Shown here: one piece after another, positions 45,240 through 54,401 of the stretch
Numbering within the stretch: the first letter of the stretch is position 1
How the letters are laid out: every line of letters begins with the position of its first letter
Assembly (NCBI RefSeq): GCF_030269605.1
Contig: NZ_BSTQ01000004.1
Coordinates: 62,001 to 126,000, forward strand
Origin: Lentzea sp. NBRC 105346
GTDB taxonomy: Bacteria; Actinomycetota; Actinomycetes; Mycobacteriales; Pseudonocardiaceae
Reading direction: 5' to 3'
DNA: 64,000 nt
Translations under genes and position numbers: made by a program
Notes under the pieces: generated by a model
Told to the model about the DNA's origin: nothing
Databases searched by the model: none
What the model saw: the letters and a program-made list of their open reading frames with translations, nothing else

Positions 45240-45270
45240 GGCCCCCGCGAGGTATGAACTCGCGGGGGCC
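45240..45270. terminator. Terminator hairpin after the SGNH esterase
   Basis: 12-bp arms GGCCCCCGCGAG (45240-45251) and CTCGCGGGGGCC (45259-45270) surround a 7-base loop. A partial repeat, GAGGTGTGAACTCGCGGG, follows directly. The hairpin lies 15 bases after the stop codon. Confidence 0.75.
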
Positions 45271-45304
45271 GAGGTGTGAACTCGCGGGTTCTGGTGGAAA
45301 GTGT

Positions 45305-45345
45305 GGTTAGGGAGCGTTAACATCTGTAGTTAACGACCGCTAACC
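45305..45345. promoter_or_regulatory. Putative TetR operator of the carboxylase operon
   Basis: A 41-base dyad has half-sites GGTTAGGGAGCGTTAAC and GTTAACGACCGCTAACC around a 7-base spacer. Each inner end carries the palindromic hexamer GTTAAC. It lies 15 bases before the start codon of the carboxylase beta gene, so a bound protein would block initiation or early transcription. Confidence 0.7.
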
Positions 45346-45359
45346 CGACCGAGGAGCCC

Positions 45360-46949
45360 ATGGACGCCCCAGTCCTGCGCAGCGCCGCGGAGCCATCCGA
45401 CCGCTACGCCAAGGAGCACGCGGCGCTCGTCGACGAGCTGCGCGCGAAGCTGGCCGTCGCCGCGCGCGGCGGGCCGGAGAAGGCACGTCAGCGGCACGTC
45501 GACCGCGGCAAGCTGCTGCCCCGCGACCGCGTCGACGACCTGGTCGACCCCGGTTCGCCGTTCCTGGAGCTGTCGCCGCTGGCGGCGAACGGTATGTACG
45601 GCGACGAGGCGCCTGCCGCGGGCATGATCACCGGCATCGGTCGCGTCGAGGGCCGGGAGTGCGTCATCGTCGCGAACGACGCGACGGTCAAGGGCGGCAC
45701 CTACTACCCGATCACGGTCAAGAAGCACCTGCGCGCGCAGGAAGTCGCGCTGCAGAACAACCTGCCGTGCATCTACCTCGTCGACTCCGGCGGCGCGTTC
45801 CTGCCCAAGCAGGACGAGGTCTTCCCGGACCGCGAGCACTTCGGCCGGATCTTCTACAACCAGGCCACGATGTCCGCGCGCGGCATCCCGCAGATCGCGG
45901 CCGTGCTCGGCTCGTGCACCGCGGGCGGCGCGTACGTGCCCGCGATGAGCGACGAAGCGGTCATCGTCCGCAACCAGGGCACGATCTTCCTCGGCGGCCC
46001 GCCGCTGGTGAAGGCCGCGACCGGTGAGGTCGTGACGGCCGAGGAGCTGGGCGGCGGCGAGCTGCACTCGCGCACGTCCGGCGTCACCGACCACCTCGCG
46101 GAGAACGACGCGCACGCGTTGCGCATCGTCCGGTCCATCGTCAGCACGCTCGGGCCGCGCACCGCCGCCCCGTGGGAGCGTTCGAAGACCGAAGCGCCGG
46201 CGATCCAGGACGACCTGTACGGCGTCGTCCCCACGGACAGCCGCACGCCGTACGACGTGCGCGAGGTGATCGCGCGGATCGTGGACGGCAGCCGGTTCCA
46301 GGAGTTCAAGAAGGAGTTCGGCCCCACGCTCGTCACCGGGTTCGCGCGCATCTTCGGGCACCCGGTCGGCATCGTCGCGAACAACGGCATCCTGTTCGGC
46401 GAGTCCGCGCAGAAGGGCGCCCACTTCATCCAGCTGTGCGACCAGCGCAGCGTGCCGCTGGTGTTCCTGCAGAACATCACCGGCTTCATGGTCGGCCGCG
46501 AGTACGAGGCGGGCGGCATCGCCAAGCACGGCGCCAAGATGGTCACGGCCGTCGCGTGTGCGCGCGTCCCGAAGTTCACCGTGATCATCGGCGGCTCGTT
46601 CGGTGCGGGCAACTACTCGATGTGCGGCCGGGCGTACTCGCCGCGGTTCCTGTGGATGTGGCCGAACGCGCGCATCTCCGTGATGGGCGGTGAGCAGGCC
46701 GCGTCGGTGCTCGCGACCGTGCGCCGCGACCAGCTCGGAGACGAATGGTCCACTGAGGACGAAGAGGCGTTCAAGGCGCCGATCCGCCAGCAGTACGAGG
46801 ACCAGGGCAACCCGTACTACTCCACGGCCCGGCTGTGGGACGACGGCGTCATCGACCCGAAGGACACCCGCATGGTCCTCGGGCTGGGGCTGTCCGCGGC
46901 GGCGAACGCCCCGATCGAACCCGTTTCCTACGGCGTCTTCCGGATGTGA
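45360..46949 (+). CDS. accD1: Acyl-CoA carboxylase beta subunit (methylcrotonyl-CoA carboxylase type)
   Basis: The carboxyltransferase subunit has 529 residues. N-terminal half: [20 protein letters not shown] and [21 protein letters not shown]-terminal half: [20 protein letters not shown] and the oxyanion-hole segments [20 protein letters not shown] and [20 protein letters not shown]. The sequence pattern is that of MccB/AccD1, which carboxylates 3-methylcrotonyl-CoA in leucine breakdown. The alpha subunit follows at once. GAGGAG precedes the ATG. The upstream dyad suggests repression by the nearby TetR protein. A role in other short acyl-CoAs cannot be excluded. Confidence 0.92.
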   Translation: MDAPVLRSAAEPSDRYAKEHAALVDELRAKLAVAARGGPEKARQRHVDRGKLLPRDRVDDLVDPGSPFLELSPLAANGMYGDEAPAAGMITGIGRVEGRECVIVANDATVKGGTYYPITVKKHLRAQEVALQNNLPCIYLVDSGGAFLPKQDEVFPDREHFGRIFYNQATMSARGIPQIAAVLGSCTAGGAYVPAMSDEAVIVRNQGTIFLGGPPLVKAATGEVVTAEELGGGELHSRTSGVTDHLAENDAHALRIVRSIVSTLGPRTAAPWERSKTEAPAIQDDLYGVVPTDSRTPYDVREVIARIVDGSRFQEFKKEFGPTLVTGFARIFGHPVGIVANNGILFGESAQKGAHFIQLCDQRSVPLVFLQNITGFMVGREYEAGGIAKHGAKMVTAVACARVPKFTVIIGGSFGAGNYSMCGRAYSPRFLWMWPNARISVMGGEQAASVLATVRRDQLGDEWSTEDEEAFKAPIRQQYEDQGNPYYSTARLWDDGVIDPKDTRMVLGLGLSAAANAPIEPVSYGVFRM

Positions 46950-46954
46950 GCCCG

Positions 46955-48883
46955 ATGTTCGACAGTGTCCTGGTTGCGAACCGCGGCGAGATCGCCGTGC
47001 GGGTCATCCGTGCCCTCAAGGCGAACGGCATCCGGTCCGTCGCCGTCTACAGCGACGCGGACGCCGACGCGCTGCACGTGCGGCTCGCCGACGAGGCCGT
47101 GCGCATCGGCCCGGCCGCCGCGCGCGAGAGCTACCTCTCGATTCCCCGGATCATCGACGCGGCGCTTTCCAGTGGCGCACAGGCGATCCACCCCGGCTAC
47201 GGCTTCCTCGCGGAGAACACCGAGTTCGCCCGCGCCTGTGAGCAGGCCGGGATCGTGTTCGTCGGACCACCCGCCGGAGCGATCGACGCCATGGGCGACA
47301 AGATCCGCGCCAAGCTGACCGTCGAGGCGGCCGGCGTGCCCGTCGTGCCCGGCCGCACGAAACCGGGCATGTCCGACGACGACTTGGTCGACGCGGCGCT
47401 GGAGATCGGTTTTCCCGTGCTGCTCAAGCCTTCCGCGGGCGGTGGCGGCAAGGGCATGCGGCTCGTGCACGCCTCGGAGGAGCTGCGTGACGCCATCGAG
47501 TCGGCCCGGCGCGAGGCGCGCGGGTCGTTCGGCGACGACACGCTGCTGATCGAGCGGTTCATCACGAACCCGCGGCACATCGAGATCCAGGTGCTCGCGG
47601 ACCGGCACGGCAACGTGATCCACCTCGGTGAGCGCGAGTGCAGCCTGCAGCGGCGGCATCAGAAGATCATCGAGGAGGCGCCGTCGCCGTTCCTCTCCGT
47701 GGTTCAGCGTGAGGCGATGGGCCGGGCCGCGGTCGAGGCCGCGCGTTCCGTGGGCTACGTCGGCGCGGGCACCGTCGAGTTCATTGTGGACGGTTCCTCC
47801 GGCGACTACTTCTTCATGGAGATGAACACCCGGCTCCAGGTCGAGCACCCGGTCACCGAGATGGTCACCGGCGTCGACCTCGTCGAGTGGCAGCTCCGCG
47901 TCGCCGCCGGTGAGGTGCTGGACCTGGACGTGTCGCTGACCGGCCACTCGGTCGAGGCGCGCATCTACGCCGAGGACCCGGCCCGCGGCTTCCTGCCGAC
48001 CGGTGGCCGGGTGCTTTCCCTGTCCGAGCCGGGGGATGTGCGCGTGGACTCGGCGTTGCGCGTCGGCCTCGTCGTCGGCTCCGACTACGACCCGATGCTG
48101 GCCAAGGTGATCGCGCACGGCCGCACGCGCGCGGAGGCGTTGCGCAAGCTCGACGCCGCGCTCGGCCGGTTCGTGCTGCTCGGCGTCACGACGAACATCC
48201 CGTTCCTGCGTTCGTTGTTGCGCGATGAGGATGTCCGCTCGGGCGCGCTGGACACCGGTCTGGTCGAACGCAAGCTGGAGTCGTTGGTATCGAACGAGAT
48301 TCCCGACGAGGTCTATGTCGCGGCGGGTCTGGAACGTTCGCTCGTGCCGCCCAGTGGAAACTCAACTTTGGACGACCCGTGGGAGCTGCCCGGCGGCTGG
48401 CGCGTCGGCGAGCACGCGTGGACCCAGTGGCGCATCAACGACGTCGACGTGCGGGTGCGCGGCGACGAAGTCGTTGTCGGCCAAGCGGATCCGGTGTGCG
48501 CCGCCGCACGACTCGAAGGCGACGACCTGATCGTCGGCACGCGCCGCTACGCGATGGCCCGCGAGGGCGACGTGCTGTGGCTCGGCCGCGACGGCCACTC
48601 GTGGGCGCTCACCGAGGCCGAGTTCCTGGTCGGCGCGTCCGGCCCGGCCGCCGGTTCGGGCGGTCCGGTCAAGTCGCCGATGCCCGGCACCGTGCTCGTC
48701 GTGCGCGCCGCCGCGGGCGACCACGTCACCGCCGGCCAGGCCCTGTTCGTGGTCGAGGCCATGAAGATGGAGCACACCGTCACCGCACCCGTGGACGGCG
48801 TGCTCACCGATGTACAGGTCCAGCCCGGCCAACAGGTCGCCCTGGACCAGCCCCTTGCCGTTGTGGTCCCCCACGAGGAGTGA
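46955..48883 (+). CDS. accA1: Biotin-dependent acyl-CoA carboxylase alpha subunit
   Basis: The protein has 642 residues. The biotin carboxylase domain starts MFDSVLVANRGEIAVRVIRA and has the ATP-grasp Gly-rich loop KPSAGGGGKGMRLVH and the catalytic EMNTRLQVEHPVTEMVTGVD. A middle BT-type domain covers about 450-565. The C-terminal biotinyl domain has Lys604 in VVEAMKMEHTV. It fixes bicarbonate onto biotin and hands it to the beta subunit. GTG 46946, overlapping the beta-subunit stop, is an alternative start. Being paired with an MccB-like subunit, it is probably the leucine-pathway enzyme. Confidence 0.94.
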   Translation: MFDSVLVANRGEIAVRVIRALKANGIRSVAVYSDADADALHVRLADEAVRIGPAAARESYLSIPRIIDAALSSGAQAIHPGYGFLAENTEFARACEQAGIVFVGPPAGAIDAMGDKIRAKLTVEAAGVPVVPGRTKPGMSDDDLVDAALEIGFPVLLKPSAGGGGKGMRLVHASEELRDAIESARREARGSFGDDTLLIERFITNPRHIEIQVLADRHGNVIHLGERECSLQRRHQKIIEEAPSPFLSVVQREAMGRAAVEAARSVGYVGAGTVEFIVDGSSGDYFFMEMNTRLQVEHPVTEMVTGVDLVEWQLRVAAGEVLDLDVSLTGHSVEARIYAEDPARGFLPTGGRVLSLSEPGDVRVDSALRVGLVVGSDYDPMLAKVIAHGRTRAEALRKLDAALGRFVLLGVTTNIPFLRSLLRDEDVRSGALDTGLVERKLESLVSNEIPDEVYVAAGLERSLVPPSGNSTLDDPWELPGGWRVGEHAWTQWRINDVDVRVRGDEVVVGQADPVCAAARLEGDDLIVGTRRYAMAREGDVLWLGRDGHSWALTEAEFLVGASGPAAGSGGPVKSPMPGTVLVVRAAAGDHVTAGQALFVVEAMKMEHTVTAPVDGVLTDVQVQPGQQVALDQPLAVVVPHEE

Positions 48884-48888
48884 CACCC

Positions 48889-50040
48889 ATGTTGGACTTC
48901 CGCCTGCCCAGCGAGTACGAGGAACTGCGCAAGACCGTCGAGGAGTTCGCGCACGAGGAGGTCGCGCCGGTCATCGGCGACTTCTACGAGCGCGAGGAGT
49001 TCCCGTACGGGATCGTCGCGAAGATGGGCCAGATGGGCCTCTTCGGCCTGCCCTTCCCCGAGGAGTACGGCGGCATGGACGGCGACTACTTCGCCCTGTG
49101 CCTCACCCTCGAGGAACTCGCGCGCGTCGACTCGTCGGTCGCGATCACCCTCGAGGCCGCGGTCTCACTCGGCGCAATGCCGTTGTACCGCTTCGGCACC
49201 GAGGAGCAGAAGGCCCACTGGTTGCCGCAGCTGACCACGGCGTCGCGCCTCGGCGCGTTCGGCCTCACCGAGCCGGGCAGCGGCTCGGACGCGGCCGGCC
49301 TCACGACGACCGCGAAGCTCGTCGACGGCGAGTGGGTCATCAACGGCACCAAGGCGTTCATCACCAACTCCGGTACGGACATCACCGGTCTCGTCACGGT
49401 CGCCGCGGTCACCGGCGTCGGCGCGGACGGTCGCAAGGAGATCTCGTCGATCATCGTCCCGTCCGGCACGCCGGGCTTCTCGGTGTCGAAGAAGTACTCC
49501 AAGGTCGGCTGGAACGCCTCCGACACGCGTGAACTGTCCTTTTCGGACTGCCGTGTTCCGGAAGCGAACCTGCTCGGCGAGCGCGGCCGTGGCTTCGCAC
49601 AGTTCCTGCGCACGCTGGACGAGGGCCGCATCGCGATCGCGGCGCTGTCCGTCGGCCTGGCGCAGGGCTGCATCGACGAGTCGCTGAAGTACGTGAAGGT
49701 GCGCGAGGCGTTCGGTGCCTCGATCGGCACGTACCAGGCGATCCAGTTCAAGATCGCCGACATGGAGGCCCGCGCCCACACCGCGCGCCTCGCCTACTAC
49801 CAGGCGGCGGCGAAGATGCTGCGCGGCGAGCCGTTCAAGAAGGAGGCCGCGATCGCGAAGCTCGTGGCGTCCGAGGCGGCGATGGACAACGCGCGTGAGG
49901 CCACGCAGATCTTCGGCGGGTACGGGTTCATGAACGAGTACCCGGTCGGGCGTTTCTACCGGGACGCGAAGATCTTGGAGATCGGTGAGGGCACCTCGGA
50001 GGTCCAGCGCATGCTGATCGCGCGGGAGCTGGGCCTGTAA
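48889..50040 (+). CDS. Acyl-CoA dehydrogenase
   Basis: The protein has 383 residues, the standard length. It starts MLDFRLPSEYEELRKTVEEF. FAD-contacting AFGLTEPGSGSDAAG and WVINGTKAFITNSG are present. The end, QIFGGYGFMNEYPVGRFYRD and ILEIGEGTSEVQRMLIAREL, has the catalytic-base region of the family (Glu in EGTSEVQ). The third gene of the operon, it follows the carboxylase alpha gene after six bases with a GAGGAG ribosome binding site. Its context suggests isovaleryl-CoA or another branched acyl-CoA as substrate, which the carboxylase would then process. Confidence 0.94.
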   Translation: MLDFRLPSEYEELRKTVEEFAHEEVAPVIGDFYEREEFPYGIVAKMGQMGLFGLPFPEEYGGMDGDYFALCLTLEELARVDSSVAITLEAAVSLGAMPLYRFGTEEQKAHWLPQLTTASRLGAFGLTEPGSGSDAAGLTTTAKLVDGEWVINGTKAFITNSGTDITGLVTVAAVTGVGADGRKEISSIIVPSGTPGFSVSKKYSKVGWNASDTRELSFSDCRVPEANLLGERGRGFAQFLRTLDEGRIAIAALSVGLAQGCIDESLKYVKVREAFGASIGTYQAIQFKIADMEARAHTARLAYYQAAAKMLRGEPFKKEAAIAKLVASEAAMDNAREATQIFGGYGFMNEYPVGRFYRDAKILEIGEGTSEVQRMLIARELGL

Positions 50041-50192
50041 GGCCGCTCACTGGACAATGGGGCCGACGGTTCGTATCGTCTGTCCGCGATCCTCTACTGG
50101 GGGAGGATCCATCACGCTGGGGGGCGTCCGCACGCTGCAGTCGATCTTTCGTGATCGGCTTCTTCGTGCTGCTCGTCGCGTGATGAGGACAA

Positions 50193-50630
50193 GTGAACTG
50201 GGGCACCGAAGTGAAGAGACTTGCTCGTTTGGCCGCGGCGTTCGCCATGGTGTTTCCCGCGGTGCTGGTGGGTACGGCGCAGCCCGCGTCGGCCCAAAAC
50301 GACCTGAGGGCATCCTGCGGCGAGGGTTACTACTGCACCTACAACGATGCCGGCTGGCGCGGGTGCATCGCACTGTTCGAGGGCAACGACGCCAACTACT
50401 CCGACAACGCGTGCTACGACGGCTATGTCCCCTTCCCGGTCGACAACCGCATCACGTCCGTCTACAACCACGGTTATCCCGGTTCGCCCGACGACATCCG
50501 CTCGTTCCGGCACCCGAACTACGTGGAGATGATCTGGTTCGTCCCGCAGGGTTGGTACTACTCGAACGTGGACGAGTGGTGCGGCGCGTTGCCGTGCAAC
50601 GACCAGGCGTCCTCGCACATGTGGGTGTGA
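50193..50630 (+). CDS. Secreted peptidase inhibitor I36-like protein
   Basis: This encodes about 145 residues. A signal peptide covers VKRLARLAAAFAMVFPAVLV to about ASAQ. The mature part has CGEGYYCTYNDAGWRGCIAL and ITSVYNHGYPG, typical of the beta-gamma-crystallin-like I36 inhibitor family (SMI type), which in Streptomyces inhibits metalloproteases. Six cysteines suggest three disulfides. GTG 50211 with GGGG upstream is an equally plausible start. The stop overlaps the lipoprotein gene by four bases. Confidence 0.8.
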   Translation: MNWGTEVKRLARLAAAFAMVFPAVLVGTAQPASAQNDLRASCGEGYYCTYNDAGWRGCIALFEGNDANYSDNACYDGYVPFPVDNRITSVYNHGYPGSPDDIRSFRHPNYVEMIWFVPQGWYYSNVDEWCGALPCNDQASSHMWV

Positions 50631-51517
50631 ACCACTTGAAGGCGGTGGTGATCGGGACGGTCCTGTGCGCGCTCGCCGCGTGCTCGACGCAGTCTGGTGA
50701 GACAAGACCCGAGCCCGCACTGGGACCGGTCCCGGTCATCCAGGTCGACGCGGACGTCAGGTTCCCGCTCGACGACTACCTGCTCTCGCCGGAGCGGCGG
50801 GTCACGCTCCGCAGGGGGCAGGATCTGTTGGTGCAGAAGTGCCTGCGCCGACTGGGCTTCGAGATGAACCTGCCGGACCGCGAGCCGGACGAGGTGAAGG
50901 GCCGCGTCATCGGTGTCGTCGACGACGCGGAGGCGGCGAAGTACGGCTACTCCGATCCGGAGACGCTCGAAGCCGTTCGCAGGGCCGAGCAGATCAGGAA
51001 AGAGCAGAAGCCCTGGCCGGCGCAGATGATGGTCGCGTTGAACGGTGGTGGGCCGAACGCGCCGAAGAAGGGCGACATCCCGCAGGGCGGCTGCACCGGC
51101 GAAGCCCGCCGCGCCCTCGGGCGCGCGTCGCAGCAGGCGGACCAGGCCGGCGACGAGAACTTCGTGATCGGTCTGTCCGGCCGGTCGACCAAGCTCGCCG
51201 AGGCGGACAGCCGGTTGAAGGCCGTCTGGGGCAAGTGGAGCGCGTGCATGAAGGAGTCGGGCTACGACTACGCCGACCCGTGGGGCCCCAACGACGACAA
51301 GAGGTTCGCCGGTGACGACGCCTCGCCGGAGGAGATCGCCACGGCCCGTGCCGACGTCGCCTGCCGCAGGAAGCACGACGTGAACGGCATCTGGGTCGCG
51401 GTGCGGACCGCCTATCAGAACCGGCTCATCGGCGACAACGCCGAGGCCCTCGACAAGCACCGGCGGCTCGTCGACGAGCAGGTGCGCAAGGCGGCCGAGG
51501 TCGTGTCGGGCAAGTGA
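50627..51517 (+). CDS. Lipoprotein of unknown function
   Basis: This encodes 296 residues from a GTG that overlaps the upstream stop (GTGA). The N-terminus HLKAVVIGTVLCALAACSTQ ends in a lipobox (LAAC), so Cys18 should be lipid-anchored. The mature part is rich in charged residues, with paired motifs that each contain a Cys (LVQKCLRRLGFEM, CTGEARRALG, WSACMKESGYDYADPWG and DVACRRKHDVNGIW). The WxxCMxxxGY pattern is common in actinobacterial secreted proteins of unknown function. Coupling with the I36 gene suggests a shared envelope role. Confidence 0.75.
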   Translation: MNHLKAVVIGTVLCALAACSTQSGETRPEPALGPVPVIQVDADVRFPLDDYLLSPERRVTLRRGQDLLVQKCLRRLGFEMNLPDREPDEVKGRVIGVVDDAEAAKYGYSDPETLEAVRRAEQIRKEQKPWPAQMMVALNGGGPNAPKKGDIPQGGCTGEARRALGRASQQADQAGDENFVIGLSGRSTKLAEADSRLKAVWGKWSACMKESGYDYADPWGPNDDKRFAGDDASPEEIATARADVACRRKHDVNGIWVAVRTAYQNRLIGDNAEALDKHRRLVDEQVRKAAEVVSGK

Positions 51518-51618
51518 CGAGGGTTACGCCGTTCTATGTAAAGAATCCTGAATCGGTCGACTCCTATTGACGGATCCGGTTACCGTCGGCTGCCTTCCGC
51601 GCGGCGAAGAGGGAACAG

Positions 51619-54399
51619 ATGACAGGTAGTCGGCCCGAACCGGTCTTCCCCGGATTACGAGAACTCCTCGAAGTCATTCGGGGACTGTGCGACCGACCCG
51701 GCTTCTTCTACCGCAGCAAGACCGAGGAAGTGGTGGGTGACCAGCCACTTCCCTTGCTGTACCTGGAGAGTGAAGCCAGTCCGACGCCATTCCTGCGTGC
51801 CCTCGAGGCGAAGCTCGACGAAGGTGTTCCGCAAATACCGCACGCCTACGTCGACGCCACGACCGCGAGTGCGGAAGTGGCCAAAAGATGGCCATCCGAG
51901 GTGCGGGAAACGCAGCCGTTGCTGCCATTGCTGGACGAGCTGCGCCATCAGCTCGCGGCGGTCAGTGTCGGCGGCGAGCGGCTGACGCGGTTCGACCACT
52001 ACCGGCTCGTCGACTGGCTCACCGGGCAACGGCTGCCGCGCAAGTCGGGGCGTGACGAGCGGGCCAACGTCATCGGGCTGATGCGGCGCTGGACCGGGAG
52101 GACCGACGAGAACGGTGACGCGGTCAACCGGGCGGTGGACGCGTTTGTCCCGAACCTGGTGACCAGGCTGGGGCTCGGGCTCGTCGCGTGGGTGGGCGGC
52201 AAGATCGGGTTCCGCTGGCTGGGCAAGCGAGTGCCAGGGCTGTCGCGTGAGGCGAAGTGGTTCATGCGCAAGCAGAACTTCGCGTTGCCCAACCACTCCA
52301 TCGAGTTTCTCGGGTTCGCCGAGCGGCTCACGCTCGGCCGGCGCGAGTGGGAGAACACCGAGCAGATCAAGCTGCTGCTGGTGCACGCGTTCCTGGAGGA
52401 TCTGCGCATCGCCTACCGGCGGCGGCGCTGGCGGTTCGTGCCGCGCCGGGCCGGGTGGCGGCGCACCGCGTACATGCCGGTGCTGCTCGACGGCGTGTCG
52501 CGGGACAACGGCGGCTGGGAGCTGCTCGAGCTGATCAACGTGGTGCGCAACGAGACCGGCGAGCTGGACCCGTTGCTGGTGATCGCGGCGAGCGCGGCGC
52601 AGCCGAAGCTGTCAGCTCAACTCGGTGCCACGCCCGTGTCGCCCGAGGAGGCGGCCGAGGCGCTGGCGACGTGGCGGGAGGAGCTGCCGCGCAAACGGCA
52701 GATGCTCGCGCCGGACGCCCGGTACCTGCTGATCGAACTGCCGTTCCCGCACACCGCGAAGCGGCAGCGGTGGACCGGGGTGCCCGTCTTCCAGGCCGCG
52801 CCCGTGCACTGGCTGGCCCGGTCGCGCCGGCTCGAAGCGCTCATCGCGGCGGCGGCCGTCGTGTTGCTGGTGCCCGGTTTCATGACCGTGCAGAGCCATT
52901 GGTCGGCGAACTGTGCGTTCGTCGGTTCGGCGGTGTCGAGCGGTGTGTCGACCCGGCTCGTCGACATCGACGGGAACGCCGAGTGCGTCGGGTACAGCGA
53001 CAACAGCGCCCAGGTCTTCGGGTCCAACGAACGGCTGCGGTGGACGCAGCTCGCGGTGTACGCGCAGAACGAGGAGGCCGAGCGCCTGCACGCCGCCGAC
53101 CCGGCGCGGCCGTACGTCACACTGCTCTACTTCTCCAGCCTTACGCATCCCGACACCAACCCCGACGCCGACCACTCCAGGGCCGAGGAGCTGGAGGGGA
53201 TGCTGCTCAAGCAACGGCAGCAGAACGACAAGTCGCAGTCCGAACCGTTGCTGCGCATCGTCGTCGCGAACGGCGGGTCGGCGATGAAGCGGGCGCCCGA
53301 GGTGTTGCGCGACATGCTGACCCCGTTGCTGGAGAACGATCCCGGCATCATGGGCGTGGTCGGCCTCGACCGCAGCGTCCAGGAGACCAAGGAGGTCATC
53401 ACCGAGCTCGGTGTGCTGGGTGTGCCGACGATCGGCACGACGCTCACCGAGGCGTCGCTGCCGAACCGCTCGGCGTTGTACTTCCAGCTGATCCCCGGCA
53501 ATCTCCGGCAGGCGCAGCTCGTCACGAAGTACGCGCAGCACGTGCGGGCGACCAAGGTGACGATCTACCACCCGCCGTTGAACCGCGGCGACATCTACCT
53601 GACCGACCTGGTCGGCGAACTGGCCGAGGAACTGCCGAAGGTCGTGCCGCATCAGGACTTCCCGTGGAACGCGAGCGCGCAGGAGCTGCCGTCGTTGTGC
53701 ACGGAAGACCACGGCTCCGAGCTCGTCTTCTACGCGGGGCGCGAGGAGGGCTTCGGTGACTTCCTGCGGGCGATCGGCAAGGACTGCTACGACAAGAACC
53801 GGTTGCCGCGCATCGTCGCCGACGACGCGGTCATGCGGTTCGTCGCGCAGAAGGTCAACCGCGTGCACGACTCGTTGGCCGGCATGCGCGTCGCGTACGT
53901 GAGCATGGCCGGGCTCGTCGTGCTCGCGGGCAAGTCGTGCCTCGACGGCGCGCCGGACCCGAAGGTGCGCGGCGGCCGGCCGTTGGACGTCTTCTGCGCC
54001 GGGTACAGCAAGCTGCACCAGGAGATCCAGCAGGCCGCGATCCCGGACGAGGACAAGCCGAGCAAGCCGTGGCCGGGCGAGCACATGGGCGTTTCCTATG
54101 ACGCGACCGGACTCTTCCTGGAGGCCGTGCGCGAGACGCAGCGGCGTCTCGACGGCCTGCCGGGCCGCATGCCGCAGCGTGGCGCGGTCGGGCAGGAGTT
54201 CCGGGAGCTGAAGTTCAACGGCGCCACCGGTCGTACGGACTTCGGCACCTCACGCGTGGGTGAGCGGCGCAACCTGTCCATCCTCGAGATCGCCAACATC
54301 CACGACTACGACCAGCAGCCCACATGCGTGTTCCTCACCGGCGATCTCTACGACGAGAACTCACCGCGTCAGCCCAACGGTTGCCCGGTGGTCGGCTAG
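51619..54399 (+). CDS. Membrane-anchored hybrid: unknown cytoplasmic region plus LivK-like substrate-binding domain
   Basis: This encodes 926 residues. Residues 1-405 are soluble with no signal peptide and contain PLPLLYLESEASPTPFLRAL and a TLGRREWENTEQIKLLLVHA stretch resembling divergent NTPase-like regions; no Walker A is seen. A single transmembrane helix is at about 411-430 (EALIAAAAVVLLVPGFM). Residues 440-926 look like a type I periplasmic-binding fold (LLRIVVANGGSAMKRAPEVL, GIMGVVGLDRSVQETKEVIT, LGVLGVPTIGTTLTEA). The build is that of a sensor: ligand-binding outside, effector inside. Such hybrids occur in Streptomyces annotated as branched-chain amino acid binding proteins. The ligand is unknown. 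It is convergent with the prenyltransferase-like gene. Confidence 0.75.
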   Translation: MTGSRPEPVFPGLRELLEVIRGLCDRPGFFYRSKTEEVVGDQPLPLLYLESEASPTPFLRALEAKLDEGVPQIPHAYVDATTASAEVAKRWPSEVRETQPLLPLLDELRHQLAAVSVGGERLTRFDHYRLVDWLTGQRLPRKSGRDERANVIGLMRRWTGRTDENGDAVNRAVDAFVPNLVTRLGLGLVAWVGGKIGFRWLGKRVPGLSREAKWFMRKQNFALPNHSIEFLGFAERLTLGRREWENTEQIKLLLVHAFLEDLRIAYRRRRWRFVPRRAGWRRTAYMPVLLDGVSRDNGGWELLELINVVRNETGELDPLLVIAASAAQPKLSAQLGATPVSPEEAAEALATWREELPRKRQMLAPDARYLLIELPFPHTAKRQRWTGVPVFQAAPVHWLARSRRLEALIAAAAVVLLVPGFMTVQSHWSANCAFVGSAVSSGVSTRLVDIDGNAECVGYSDNSAQVFGSNERLRWTQLAVYAQNEEAERLHAADPARPYVTLLYFSSLTHPDTNPDADHSRAEELEGMLLKQRQQNDKSQSEPLLRIVVANGGSAMKRAPEVLRDMLTPLLENDPGIMGVVGLDRSVQETKEVITELGVLGVPTIGTTLTEASLPNRSALYFQLIPGNLRQAQLVTKYAQHVRATKVTIYHPPLNRGDIYLTDLVGELAEELPKVVPHQDFPWNASAQELPSLCTEDHGSELVFYAGREEGFGDFLRAIGKDCYDKNRLPRIVADDAVMRFVAQKVNRVHDSLAGMRVAYVSMAGLVVLAGKSCLDGAPDPKVRGGRPLDVFCAGYSKLHQEIQQAAIPDEDKPSKPWPGEHMGVSYDATGLFLEAVRETQRRLDGLPGRMPQRGAVGQEFRELKFNGATGRTDFGTSRVGERRNLSILEIANIHDYDQQPTCVFLTGDLYDENSPRQPNGCPVVG

Positions 54400-54401
54400 C
54401 G

